Source of the DNA: Impatiens glandulifera
Taxonomy: Eukaryota; Streptophyta; Magnoliopsida; Ericales; Balsaminaceae
Assembly (NCBI RefSeq): GCF_907164915.1
Contig: NC_061863.1
Location: 65,773,364-65,837,363 of the forward strand
Length of the DNA: 64,000 nt
Direction: 5' to 3'
Shown in pieces: positions 22,711-35,573 of the stretch. Both the position numbers and the translations under genes were made by a program. The notes below the pieces were generated by a model. That model was not told where the DNA came from. It worked only from the letters and a program-made list of their open reading frames with translations, and made no database searches. Position 1 is the first letter of the stretch. Each line of letters starts with the position of its first letter.

Positions 22711-25700
22711 ATGGAGGTTGAAAATTCCATTGATGATCAGTTCTCAAAGCTACACCCAACCTTGTCTTTGAACACTCGGATCGCAATTGTTGGAGCCGGT
22801 CCAAGCGGTTTATCAGCTGCTTATGCCCTTATAAGGCTCGGCTATGTCCATGTGACACTTCTAGAGAAGAACCCCGATGTAGGGGGTATGTGCGAGTCTC
22901 TCAATTTTCAAGGTACGGCATGCATAACTCATAACTCGATCATTCGTCGCATAAAATATTTTGATTAATTAATTGAGTTTTCATTTTTTACATTTTATTT
23001 ATAGGACGAGTATATGACTTGGGAGGACAAGTTCTAGCAGCGAATAGTGGGCGTTGCGTATTTCATTTGGCAAAAGAAGTCGGGGCAAAAACGGAAGAGA
23101 TGGATTCACATAAGTTTGCCGTCATTGATAGCTCCACAGGAAAGTTTGAGGATTTGAAGCTGGTTCATGATTACGTCTCCATCATTTCATTGACTTTGAA
23201 GCTTCAAGTAAGTTTAATCCATTCTAAACACTTGAGATTTCTTTATATATATATATATGATAAATATCATCTCTAAGATTTATAAATGATTTTTCCATTT
23301 TTCTATCCCCTTTATATATACATATTTTAATTGTTTCAAAAATAATATCGATCATTTTTTAACTAATCCTTATATACAAAACTTTTACTATAGTCATGGC
23401 CGGCCAAACCAGTGTAGGAGAATGGAAATACCCAAATATATAAACAAATATTAAAATAATTATAAACTTTAACAAAAAAAAAGAAGAAATATATACATAC
23501 AAATTAATTATATAATTATAATAACTATTATATAAAATATTAGTTTATAAACTAAATTTTAAAATAAAGTAAATAATAAATTAACAATTAAATTAAGACA
23601 TGAAATAAGATTATTTAACTAAATCATATATTTAAAAAATATACAGACGAGTTGTTTTTTTTTTTTTTTTGTTCTAGATGTCCGATAATTGTTTTTGTTT
23701 TAGAGAGATATAAAATGAAGAATATGTAACTATTGAGGATAAATATAAGATTAAAGTAAAATGTATAAAAAATAAGTATAATGACAGTAAAAATGTAACT
23801 TTAAAAATAATTTTTACTTTTCATAAGTTGAGATAAATTTTAAAAAAATAAGTATAAAAATATAGAGAGGTTTATGAATAAATATGGGATAATAGAAAGA
23901 GAGGGGAATGTCTAAAATAGGATATATTAATTGATTAATAATATATAATAGATTAATATACTTATATTTAAAATTTGAGACCAGTAGAGTATAGGTTGTG
24001 TCTCTATTTAACAAAATAGTTTGCACGCATCCGATCGAGCCTAACTAAGTTCAATGTCACAATATATGTTAATAAAATATTTAAAATTATATTATTTTTA
24101 TTAATAATAATACAAAATAATTATATTTATGAAATAAAACTTAAAATATAACTAGTAAAATAAAAAATATATATCTTAATTTTTTATTTTTATTATACTT
24201 TTTATTAATATTATTATATAATATATTAAATATGTATATTTATTTTCAACATTATATATATATATATATATAATATATAACCAAATATAAATATAAATAA
24301 TTTTAATATTATAATTCATTATTAAAAAAATATACTTATACATATAATAGTTAATTATTACTAGTTTTTCAAAATTTAATTAAATCATAAATAATATTAT
24401 TGGTTTTATATTTATGTTTCTACTCATAGTAACATTTAAAATAGATAAATATAATTCATAGAAAAATTTATATTATAATTAATTTATATATATTAAAATT
24501 TAATCAATTAGAATAGGTAAATGACAAGTTCAATAAATTTAAGAAAATATTAATATTATAAAAAATTCAAATACATATAAAAAATTATAAAAGATATAAC
24601 GCTTATACAATTTCTTATCATTTAATTAAAATAATAATAATAATAATGTATACAACTTCTAATCCTTAGAATTTATAACATATTATAAACTCTATAATTT
24701 GTATTATTTATTACATGATTTACATGATTACATCCATATTTGTTGATGAATAGGATGAAACAAAAAGCTCAGGCAGAGTTGGAATACATGCTCTGAGTGA
24801 CCTAGCTTCCGATCAAACTCCTCAATTCCTCCACGCTCATGGCTTCTCATCGGTTCCCAAATCCGTCTCCTATGGATATACTGCTTCTGGCTATGGATAT
24901 GTACACGATATGCCCTATGCTTATGTCCATGAGTTCACTAGAACTTCCATGGCCGGAAAGGTCCGACGCTTCGTCGGAGGTTACGCCAGCCTTTGGAATA
25001 AACTCAGCCAATCCTTACCGATCAACGTCCATTGCAGTACGGAAGTTCTACGTGTCAAACGAGGAGGAACAACTAACATCACCATCGACTGTAGAGATTG
25101 CCAAACAGGAGAAATCCAATCCATGGAATTTGATCAACTCATCATTTCAGGTGCTTTCCCATTTAACAATCAGCAAACGTACAGATCACCTGCTTCAACC
25201 CCCACAGGTTTGTTAACATTTTACAAGACAAAATCTCTTTCCATATTCATGTGTGTCACGACTCTAAACAAATTCACATTATGCAGAAAATGGTTCTCAG
25301 CTAATGGACATGACCGAACTCGAGATCGAATTGTTCAGTAAAGTACAAACAATTGATTATTACACAACCGTGCTGAAGATAAACGGACTCGAGCACATTC
25401 CAATGGGGTTTTACTACTTTGGAGAGTTTATGGATGATCCTGCCACCATAGGAAATCCTGTTGCCATGCAGAGATTCTATGCAGACACAGACGTTTTTTT
25501 ATTCTGGTCTTATGGTAACTCCGCCGACATTAGCGGATCAAAAGTCGCCGAACTTGCAAAGAACGCGGCTAAGCGGATGGGGGGTGAAGTCGAGGAAGTG
25601 ATCTTACAACGTCGGTTTAAGTACTTTCCCCATGTCAGCAGTCAAGGTACATAACCATTGATTTGATCAATAGCCATCACTTTTTTAGTGCACACGTTTA

Positions 25701-28700
25701 AGTGTTTGCTCATATGATCATCTTGATATTCAAAACTGCAGATATGAAGGAAGGATTCTATGACAAACTAGAACAGCAATTACAGGGACAAAACAACACT
25801 TACTATGTAGGTGGACTCATGGCGTTTGAACTAACAGAAAGAAATTCATCATATTCCATGGCTCTCGTGTGCAAGCACTTTGCAAATAACAACCCTTTTC
25901 CAAGTTTTCCTTATATCAAGGTAAGAAACACAAGAACAAGAACAAGAACTTTTAGTTAATCAAGACAATATTAGTTTTACTAATTCTCAGAACTACTACA
26001 TCATTATGCAGAGATTGTTCCCAATGATTAGGAATAACCATGATTGGTTATCTAAGCAATTGGATGAACTACCAGGAATTGAGTTCCCAAATCTTTCCTC
26101 TGTGGATGGGTATCTGAAACACTGGGGAACATTCGATCTTACTAAAAGAAATACTTTATATTCTTGGATTAATGATAAAGGAGAAATAGTATGCAAGAGA
26201 ACTTACATGGAGCTTCATGCAAATGCATCTTACATTGCTTCCAAGATCTTAATGAGCCAAAAGCCTGTTATCAAATCTGGAGATCGGGTTCTTTTGATAT
26301 ATATGCCGGGACTTGACTTCATTGATGCATTTTTTGGGTGCCTTAGAGCTAGAGTCATACCAGTACCGGCTATTCCTCCTGATCCAATGCAAAGAGGGGG
26401 ACAAGCTCTTCTCCATATTGAGAATATTGCCAAAGAATGCAATGCAGTCGCCATTCTGTCGACTTTTAGCTATCATACATCAGTTCGAGCAGCTTCATTT
26501 AAGAACACCATATTAATGGCAGGGAGGGGTAAGTGCTCCCCTCATTGGCTTACTTTGCCGTGGTTACATACTGACTCTTGGATCAAGAATTCCAAAAGTG
26601 ACTCAAACAGATGCGTTGTGGTTATGAATGAACTGCTTGAGCCATTGCCAAACGATCTGTGCTTTCTCCAGTTCACATCAGGTTCAACTGGTGACGCAAA
26701 AGGTGTTGTGATAACACATGGTGGTCTTATTCATAACGTGAAGTTGATGAGGAAGAGCTATAGAAGCACATCAAGGACCGTGCTAGTGAGCTGGTTACCT
26801 CAGTATCATGACATGGGTTTAATTGGAGGACTCTTTACAGCTCTGGTCAGTGGTGGATCTTCAATACTCTTTTCTCCAATGACATTCATCAAGAATCCAT
26901 TACTTTGGCTACATGCCATGAGCAAATATAGGGCGACACATAGTGCAGGCCCCAATTTTGCTTTTGAACTCATCGTTCGAAGACTTGAGTCAGCAGCCAA
27001 AGATAAACAGCTCAGTTTTGATCTCTCCTCCATGGCTTTCCTTATGGTTGCGGCAGAACCAATAAGGGTCAAAACCTTGAAAAGGTTCATTGAGTTGACT
27101 CAGCCTTTAGGTCTTTGTCAAGAAGTAATAGCTCCCGGTTATGGCTTGGCTGAGAACTGCGTATATGTGAGTAGTGCATTTGGAGAAGGAAAGCCAATAT
27201 ATCAAGACTGGCAAAGAAGGATCTGTTGTGGATATGTAAATTCAAATGACCCAGATGTGGATATTCGTATTGTTGATTCGGAAACAGGAAATGAACACAA
27301 AGAGGCTGGAAAAGAAGGTGAAATTTGGATTTGTAGTCCAAGTGCAGGAATTGGGTATTGGGGCAGGGAAGATATCAGTAAGAAAATTTTCAGAAATGAG
27401 CTTCAAGAGCAACATGGGAGAAAGTACACTAGAACTGGCGATCTAGGATGGGTTATCGATGGTAAACTATTTGTAACTGGTAGAATAAAGGATCTCGTGA
27501 TTGTTGGGGGCAGAAATATTTACCCATCAGACGTAGAGAAAACCGTTGAGAATTCGTCTGAATTTCTCCGTCCTGGCTGTTGTGCAGTAATTGGAGTTCC
27601 AGAGGAAATTCTCTTAGCAAAAGGCTTATCCCATCCTGAGAATTCCGATACTGTTGGGTTGGTTGTTATTGCAGAAGTTAGAGAAGAAAAGCCCGTCCCA
27701 AGAGAAGTTATCGAACGCATTCATGCTCATGTTGCAGAAGAACATGGCGTCACAATTGCTTCCATAGTGTTGGTTAAACCAAGAACCATTTCTAAAACTA
27801 CCTCAGGGAAAATCAAGAGGTTTGAGTGTCTCAATAATTTTACTAAAGGAACATTGAGTGTGATACAACAACCGAGTCTTCAAGAATTGCCTGTTCACAT
27901 TACTAGACAAGGATCCAAAACTCCCACAACTGGCAATATTCACAAGAAAGAAATCATTGATTTCTTGAAGGGACTTCTTTTTGAGCAGACGAGTATTCCG
28001 GTTTCCAACATTTCTATAACCGAGAGTCTAGTATCGTACGGGATCGATTCTATCGGTGTGGTTCGAGCAGCTCAGAAGCTCTCTGTGTTTCTTGGAGTAC
28101 CTGTCGGTGCTATTGACATCTTTACGGCAACCTGCATTGAGGATCTAGCCTGTTTTGCAGAAGCACTTCTAAAGAAGTCTAGACCTCATTTTGAAAGCCA
28201 ACTGTCATCAATTCCCGAGGTCAAGGGAAGCATAACCTCGGAAGCCACATTTTCCCGAAAGTTAGTGATATGGTTTCTTCAACTTCTGGCATTGACATAC
28301 ATTTCCTTGATATTGATGTTTCCTGCATATCTATCAATTTCCACCTTTACATCCATGATATCATATTCCAGCATATTCACTAGTAGAATTACATGGCTTG
28401 ATTACTTCATTCCTGTGGCGTTTGCTCCACTTGCGTGGATAATGTGCATAATCTACACATCCATATCTATTTCTTTATTCGGGAGTTCATTCCTACAACC
28501 AAATTACACCCAAGATCCAGAAGTTACCATTTGGTCCGTCAAATTTGTTAAGTGGTGGGCGCTTTACAAGGTTCAAGATATTAGCTCAAAAGTTCTAGCT
28601 GTTCATTTAAGAGGAACGGTTTTCCTGAAATATTGGTTTGAGATGCTTGGAGCTAACATTGGATCCTCAGTTTTGCTAGACACTGTTGACATCACAGACC

Positions 28701-31638
28701 CATCTCTGGTTTCCATTGGGGATGGAGCTGTAATTGCTGAAGGAGCTCTAATTCAAGGCCACCAGGTTAAAAATGGAGTATTGAGTTTCCACCCAATCAG
28801 AATTGGCCAAAATTCATCAGTGGGCCCTTATGCTGTTATTCGACAAGGAAGCATTGTAGGAGACAGAGCTGAGGTACTCCCTCTACAGACTATGTCTAGT
28901 CCTGTTGTGCCCAATATAGTTGAAAATGTGAGTTATTCCTATCAATCACTCTCTTTAAATACTTATGCAAATAGATGTTAACATCTCGGAAATTAAAAGT
29001 AGATTATAACATGCCTTACATGTTGTGGTTGCAGGGAGGAATGATAAAAACTGAAGTAGACATGATTGATGAGAGTCATGTAATTGCTTACCATTTCATC
29101 GGGATCTATATAATCCCTTTCCTCAGCACGTTATCTGCAGCAATCACATACTTCCTGTATTTATGGCTATTTAAGGAACCATTTTCTCTGGAATACTTTG
29201 GCCCTGTATGTTTGATTGGAGCCTTTCACTGGCTTCCATTTGGTATCGTGTCATACGGAACTTTGGTGAAGAATCCCCCATCCAGTGCAATTAACTTTGC
29301 CGTGGGCCTATCTGTTTCTTACTTTGTTCATGGCCTCCTCCTTAGTTTCCTCACCAGCTTTCTAAGTTTTATTTTAGCCAAATCACAAAGAAAGAAGAGG
29401 AATAGTGTTGCTAATTGGCTTAGAAACAGAATTATCATTGCATGTCACCAAAAATTTGGCAAGTTCCTCTCCGGTACAGAAGCTTTTTGCTTCTACCTTC
29501 GTCTTTTTGGGGCGAAAATTGGCCAACACTGTTCTATTAGAGCCATCAACCCGGTTTCTAATCCAGAACTGATCTCAATCGGAGACGGTGTCCACCTAGG
29601 TGATTTTAGTCGAATTATTCCAGGATTCTATTCTTCTAATGGATTTGTGTATGGAAAAATTGACGTGCAGACTAACTCAGTTGTTGGAAGTCAAGGAACA
29701 ATCATGCCCGGTTCTGTTATTCAGAACGATGTCATACTAGGCGCACTTTCGATTGCTCCTATAAACTCTCGGCTTCTAGAAGGTGGCGTTTTCGTTGGTT
29801 CCAAAACTCCGGTCATGGTGAAGAACATCATGCACACTTTGGACGAAAGAATAGAGGAGATGGACATGAAGTATAAGAAGGTTCTTGGAAATCTAGCTGC
29901 AAATTTAGCCTCGACAACTCTCAAGGTCAAGTCGAGGTATTTCCATAGAATCGGTGCTGCTGGAAAGGGTGTTCTAAAGATTTTCCCAAACATCCCAGGT
30001 TTACCAGATCATAAAATCTTTAGCCCAGGAAAGAACTATCCCGTTGTTATCAGACACAGTAACTGCCTCAGTTCAGACGACGATGCAAGACTAGATCCAC
30101 GCGGTGCAGCTATCAGGATTCTTTCAACAGACGAAATGGGTCATCAAAATCCAATTCTCGATTTGACTCTAAAAACTGGAAAGGCGTTTCACGCTCGTAC
30201 AATAGGGGATTTCGCGACGTGGCTCGTATGCGGAGCGTCTGCACGAGAAGAGCATGTAAAACACGCTCCACATGTCCGGGAAGCAATGTGGGATTCCCTC
30301 CGACGAGCCGATTCATACGCCGATCTGCATTATTACTCCAACATTTGCAGACTGTTTAGGTTCGAGACTGAACGGGAAATGTACGTCAAATTCAAGATAA
30401 GACCTTTCGATGAAACTATCGGCGAGGACTCCGGTAAGGTAGAACCGAGAGGAGTGCTACCTCCAGAAACAGGCGCAATTCCTAGAGACAAGAACGACAC
30501 TCGTCCGCTTCTTTTTCTGGACGAGGATTTCCGTCGTCGTGTCGAGTCTCCTGAAAAAGTGCGGTTCATCCTCCAACTGCAAATCCGGGATGTCCCTGAG
30601 GAGGAAAAGGATCGCGAAATTGCACTCGACTGCACTAAACCATGGGATGAATCTGAATTTCCGTATATTGAAGTTGGAGAGATCACTCTCGATCAAACAC
30701 TAACGAAAGAAGAATCGGATCAGTTGGAATTCAATCCTTTTCTCCGTTGTCACGAACTCGATATCATCAGGGCTAATTCCTGCAACCAGAGTGCTTCTAT
30801 GGATCACGGAAGGTCGCTGGTGTACGCGATCTGCCAACACTTACGCAACAGGAAGCCCATTCCAGAGTCATGGAAGATCTTCTTGGATCAATCAGACGTT
30901 AAACTCGACCTTTCTGGGTGTCCTATGATGGCTGCTGCTGCTGCGACATTTGTGAAAAACAAGATAACGCTAGCAAGAACCGGGTGGGAAACGTTATGGT
31001 CAATTTCCATTCAGCCTTTAATGCAAACAATAGTCCCTTATCTTGTTATGGGTCTAGTAATGTTCTACCCTTTAAAATGGGTAATTTACATGAAAAAGGA
31101 AGAGGAGAATGTCCCTTTACAATTGGTGATCCTGGCTATGTTTTGGGTAAGCTCGGGGGTTTTAGCTTCAATAGGATGCGTATTAGCGAAATGGGTTTTG
31201 GTGGGTAGAAACAGAGATGGACAAACGCTGATGATCTGGAGCAAGAGAATCCAAATGGATACAGTATGGCAGGCAACGAGGACGCTAGTAGGGGAATATT
31301 TCATGGAAATGACGAGTGGGTCTTTCTTGTTTGGGATATGGATGAAGACGATGGGTTCAAAGATAGGGTGGGAAGAAGGGGCATTCGTGGATAGCATGGG
31401 AGCTTTGTTGAACCCAGAAATGGTGGAAGTTGGTGCAAAAGGGTCGGTTGAAAGAGAAGCTTTGTTGTTTGGTCATATATATGAAGGTGAAAGTGGGAAA
31501 GTAAAGTATGGAAGAATTAGGGTTGAGAAAGGTGGGTTTGTTGGGACGAGAGCCGTTTGTATGCCTGGAGTCACTATTCAATCAGGTGCTTCTCTTTCCC
31601 CTCTTTCCCTGGCTATGAAGGGAGAGATCGTTACTTAA
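22711..31638 (+). CDS. NRPS-like multidomain enzyme, copy 2 (same architecture as copy 1), 7 exons, 2305 aa
   Basis: Exons read as 22711-22912, 23005-23207, 24754-25207, 25287-25646, 25742-25920, 26012-28927 and 29035-31638. Intron positions and phases equal those of copy 1; exons 1, 2 and 5 are identical in length (202, 203 and 179 bases). Intron 2 has grown to about 1.55 kb of AT-rich DNA against 76 bases in copy 1. The FAD fold starts with a canonical GAGPSG (28-33). The adenylation domain has TSGSTGDAKG from 688, the carrier serine is Ser1146, and the catalase-like domain has His1742 and Arg2031/Tyr2035. Three hexapeptide beta-helix blocks and paired hydrophobic helices are all kept. Sequence similarity to copy 1 runs the whole length, so this is a whole-gene tandem duplicate. 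Catalytic motifs are intact, so both copies probably make enzyme, perhaps with different acyl preference or expression. Function is inferred from domains only. Confidence 0.9.
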
Positions 31639-34499
31639 TTCCATAATATATATGTTATAAATAATCCATGTCAAACTCAAATATGAGCTTTAGTAACCAT
31701 TTAGCTATGAATCTTAATTCCTTGATATATATGAACTTTAATTTTTACTTATAACAATATTTGTATGAATTAATCTAACATATTTAGTGGAAAATACTAT
31801 ATTTATCTTTTATCATTTTTTATCTTACTTTTCTTATTCTTTATTTTACAAAGGATCCAGGTTGAATTGATGAACATTAAATTAACAAAGCAATCAATCG
31901 TAAATGATCTTTGAAGCTTGAAACTATTTCTTAAATGTATGTATTATCACTAATATGTATAGATAAGTTTATAAAATTTTCAAACTTATACAAACAAAAT
32001 AAAAAAGATAAAGCATCAAGGAAATAGTTTAAGGTCTGGGCTAGGTCTACGGACTTTCCCTTCAACTCATTCTCAGTCGCAAATCAAAGTTAACTGAGTC
32101 TTGAGATTATGAAATTTGAGGCCGGGACTAACCTCATCCGCAAGTAAAGGTGCGCATAGGACTGACCCTAATGTAAGAAAAGACCTCATCCGCAAGTGAA
32201 GGTGCGCATAGGACTGACCCTAATGTAAGAAAAGACCTCACACGAATTTCACTCTCTTCTATCTCACTTAATATAGTGATTCACCGGTCACTAGATCAAA
32301 TTTCACCTCTCCACACGAATTTCACTCTCCTCTGTCTCACTCAAGAGAATTGATCTTAAGAACATTCTACATTATTTTTGCTTATTTTTAGCGTCTTTTG
32401 GATATGAGTTTTTATTAATAATTTAGAACGAAAATAAATAATGATGGTGAATGATTTTGAATAAATGATAATTATTTTTGTAAAAAAAAATTATTTTTTT
32501 ATATATATATATATATATAAAATAAAAAATATAATTTTTTTAATATTTTAGTTAATGAATTGAACTAAATTAATAGATAAAGAATAAGTAAAATAATGTT
32601 TAATTTTATTTGAATTATTAAAATAACCCAATCTCTTTTATATATATATATGACTAGACATCAAACCTACACATTTAAATTAACAATGATTTAAATCTTT
32701 TCACAATAATGATATTATTTTTTTATAATTAATTTTTAAAATAATTAGTTAATCTATTTAAATTTCTAAAATCAATAATTTTAAAATACAATATTTTTAG
32801 TATGTTATTTTTCAAATTTTAAATAAATAAATATATATTTAAAAAAAATAGATTGTTTAATAGTTATATAATAATATAATTTTATAATTATAATTAACTA
32901 ATACTTCACTAAATATTTTTTGTTTAATTTTTTTCCAACTCTTTTATTTAACAAAAGTTATATTAAAAAGTTATAAACAATTTAAATAAAAAATAGTTAA
33001 TTGAGATATTAGTCAAATATAATTATAAAACTATATTATAGTATAATAAGATAAAAAAAAATATTTTAAATTTTTCTCTATATAAAATTAGAACGGTAAG
33101 ATTTTTTTAAATTTATAAATTTTCTTACCCCTATTAACTTTTAAACATTTTAAAATTTTATATATATATTAAAAAGTTTAAAAATAACATATTAAAATAT
33201 TGTATATTAAATTATTTATTTTATAAATTTAAATAGATTAAAAAATTATTTAAAAAATTAAATTATAAAAAATAAATATAGTTATTGTTCAAAGATTATA
33301 ATTGAGATAATTGTTAATTTAATTAAAATGTGCTTTAGTCAAGTGTATTTTAGATGTTGAATAAATTTAAAAAATGATTTCAATCTCAAAAATAAATATA
33401 ACATTTTTCTTAATAAATTTAACCTTATATATAAGAATAAGAATAAAATTAAATATACATATATATTTTCAAAACATTTCATTAATTTATTATTTATATT
33501 ATTTGTATATGCATATCTCTTAAAATTATTTATTGAATAATAGAAATGTAAAACACAGATATTATTAAATTAATAATATTGTGATTGAATAAATTTTATA
33601 TTCAATAAAATTATAACAATTCATATATCATATTATAAAGGTAGATGATTAAGCTAGATATATACTTATATATTCAAACTATGTATATTATATTTTTATA
33701 AAGACTGATTATGTCCAGCATCTTATTCAAATTCTATAAATATTTTAATTAAAAAAAGGTGTGTTATGTTTTAAAAAGTAATATTATATTAATAATGTAA
33801 TCATTTAATACCCATTAAGGCAAATTGTATTTAAGACAATAAATCATTTTTAATTTTAATTACAAACATAGATTCATCCTTATCTTTTAAAATAAATTAA
33901 AATTCTAGAAAAATTAAGTATTAGATAATTTTCAATTATTATTTTTAAATAAATAGTAAATTATAATTGAATTATATTTTTTGTGTGGTAGAACTGAAAT
34001 TAAATTCTAATTTCAATTACATGTTTGAATTGACCTCAAAGTGTTATTTTTAGCATATTCTTGTGTATACTCTCAAGTATGTTATGAGTGTACAAATCAT
34101 AAACAAAATTAAAATTAAAAGTCAATTCAATGAGGAACTAGCTCGACTATGTTATAATTATTTACTGGAAACATTGTTTTTATAAAAATATTATGATACA
34201 TTAATAAAATGTCAAGAATCAATGAGTCATGCTCATGCTTCTCTATGTATAGTTATTTATTTTCAACTCAAATTTTAATATTCATGAGTCATTTTGATAA
34301 TGTAGAATCTTATTTTTCCTTTTTATTCGATGTTATGATCATGTTTTTTCAATTGTATGGTATTAATTTTATTTGTAATTGTCAATATTTATTTGTTTGT
34401 ATATCCTTATTAAAGATTAGTTATAATTTGACAATATTTTGTATTTTCAATATATATTTATAGTTATTCAATGTAAAAAATCTAAATTTATTCTAGATT
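31639..34499. other. AT-rich intergenic DNA, no gene seen
   Basis: AT-rich throughout except for the duplicated patch at 32131-32340. An 84-codon frame at 34209 is AT-driven Phe/Ile/Leu/Tyr-rich text without family resemblance and is not called. Confidence 0.6.
32131..32340. repeat. Two nested short direct duplications
   Basis: A 52-bp unit starting ACCTCATCCGCAAGT occurs at 32131 and 32183 with a near-identical body. Just after, CACACGAATTTCACTCTC recurs at about 32241 and 32314 (about 73 bp apart). Composition is higher in GC than the surroundings. Probably fragments of a dispersed repeat; no coding frame. Confidence 0.75.
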
Positions 34500-34800
34500 A
34501 ATAATTCAAGTTATTCAATGCGAAAACAAAATCAACAAACAAATTGATTTTTGGATAAATTAATAATTCAAGTTATTCAATGCGAAAACATTAACGACAA
34601 ACAAGTTTATCTATATAAATATAAGAGATACAACATATATTTGTAGTTATTCAATTCTAAACAAATATAAATTTGCTATAGATTAATAATTTGATTTGGA
34701 AGCAAAAACGACAAACAAGTTGATTTTTGGATAAATTTGTTATAAATTAATAATTTAAATTATTACATGCGAAACGACAAACAAGTTCATCTTTCGAAAC
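34500..34800. repeat. Degenerate repeat cluster around GTTATTCAATGCGAAAAC
   Basis: Three to four diverged units combine ATTAATAATT, GTTATTCAATGCGAAAAC, ACGACAAACAAGTT and GATTTTTGGATAAAT. A related single copy sits at about 58195-58290, downstream of the receptor-kinase pseudogene, so this is a dispersed family. No ends or proteins could be defined. Confidence 0.6.
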
Positions 34801-35517
34801 ATACATCATAAATTGTTTTTTGTTTCTAGAACGAATGATAATTACTTATAACGTTAAAACAATTTTAATCTCAAAAGTTCATGTTTCATTCTTTTATTAA
34901 GAATTTCAAAATAATATTAAACCTCTCAAATATAATAGAAATTCATTAATAATGATAGTTTTCTATATCAATATATTATTAATTTAAAATAGTGATTTAG
35001 CGTAAATAAATTGATGGACGTAAGAATTCGATAATTTATTTAATAACGTTATTTTTTTAATGTCATTTTTGTGGTTATGCTTAAACAACTTTTTTATTTT
35101 TAAATAATTTTATAAAATGTAATAAATTTTAATTAAATTAAATGATAACAACTTTAATTTAAAAAAAGTTAATGTATATTATTAAAATATAATTATAAAT
35201 ATTATTTTAAAATCTGTAAAGATAAGAAAAAAATCTCAAACATTTAATTTTATTTAATTACAATTTGAATACTTTATCATAAAGTTAACAAACAAATAAT
35301 ATTTAATTCTAATTTTAATCAACCCAAACCATTTATAGCCAATGACATAAATTATATGGTGATTAAGATAATTAGTATTTACAATTATAATTAATGATTG
35401 AATCTAGGTTCATATAAATCTTAAAAAGATACCCAACTATTTAAAAAAGTTACACAAAAAATATTGTCACCTTTAATACATAATATTATTATATTAATTT
35501 GACTAAAACTCTCTACT
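34801..35517. other. AT-rich intergenic DNA upstream of the first zinc-finger gene
   Basis: No coding frame. Contains the distal upstream region of the gene at 35574. Nothing else supportable. Confidence 0.6.
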
Positions 35518-35528
35518 CTATATAATAG
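35518..35528 (+). promoter_or_regulatory. Candidate TATA box of the first zinc-finger gene
   Basis: CTATATAATAG lies about 50 bases before the ATG at 35574. The following CATTCACATTTTTCTC leader resembles the leader of the paralogue at 63601 (minus strand), which supports a shared core promoter. Confidence 0.55.
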
Positions 35529-35573
35529 ACTATTTTCATTCACATTTTTCTCATCTTTCATTCACCCAACCAA

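Noticed and set aside
34209..34463. 84-codon plus-strand frame in AT-rich DNA
   Set aside because: Phe/Ile/Leu/Tyr-rich by base composition, with no promoter, homologue or motif.
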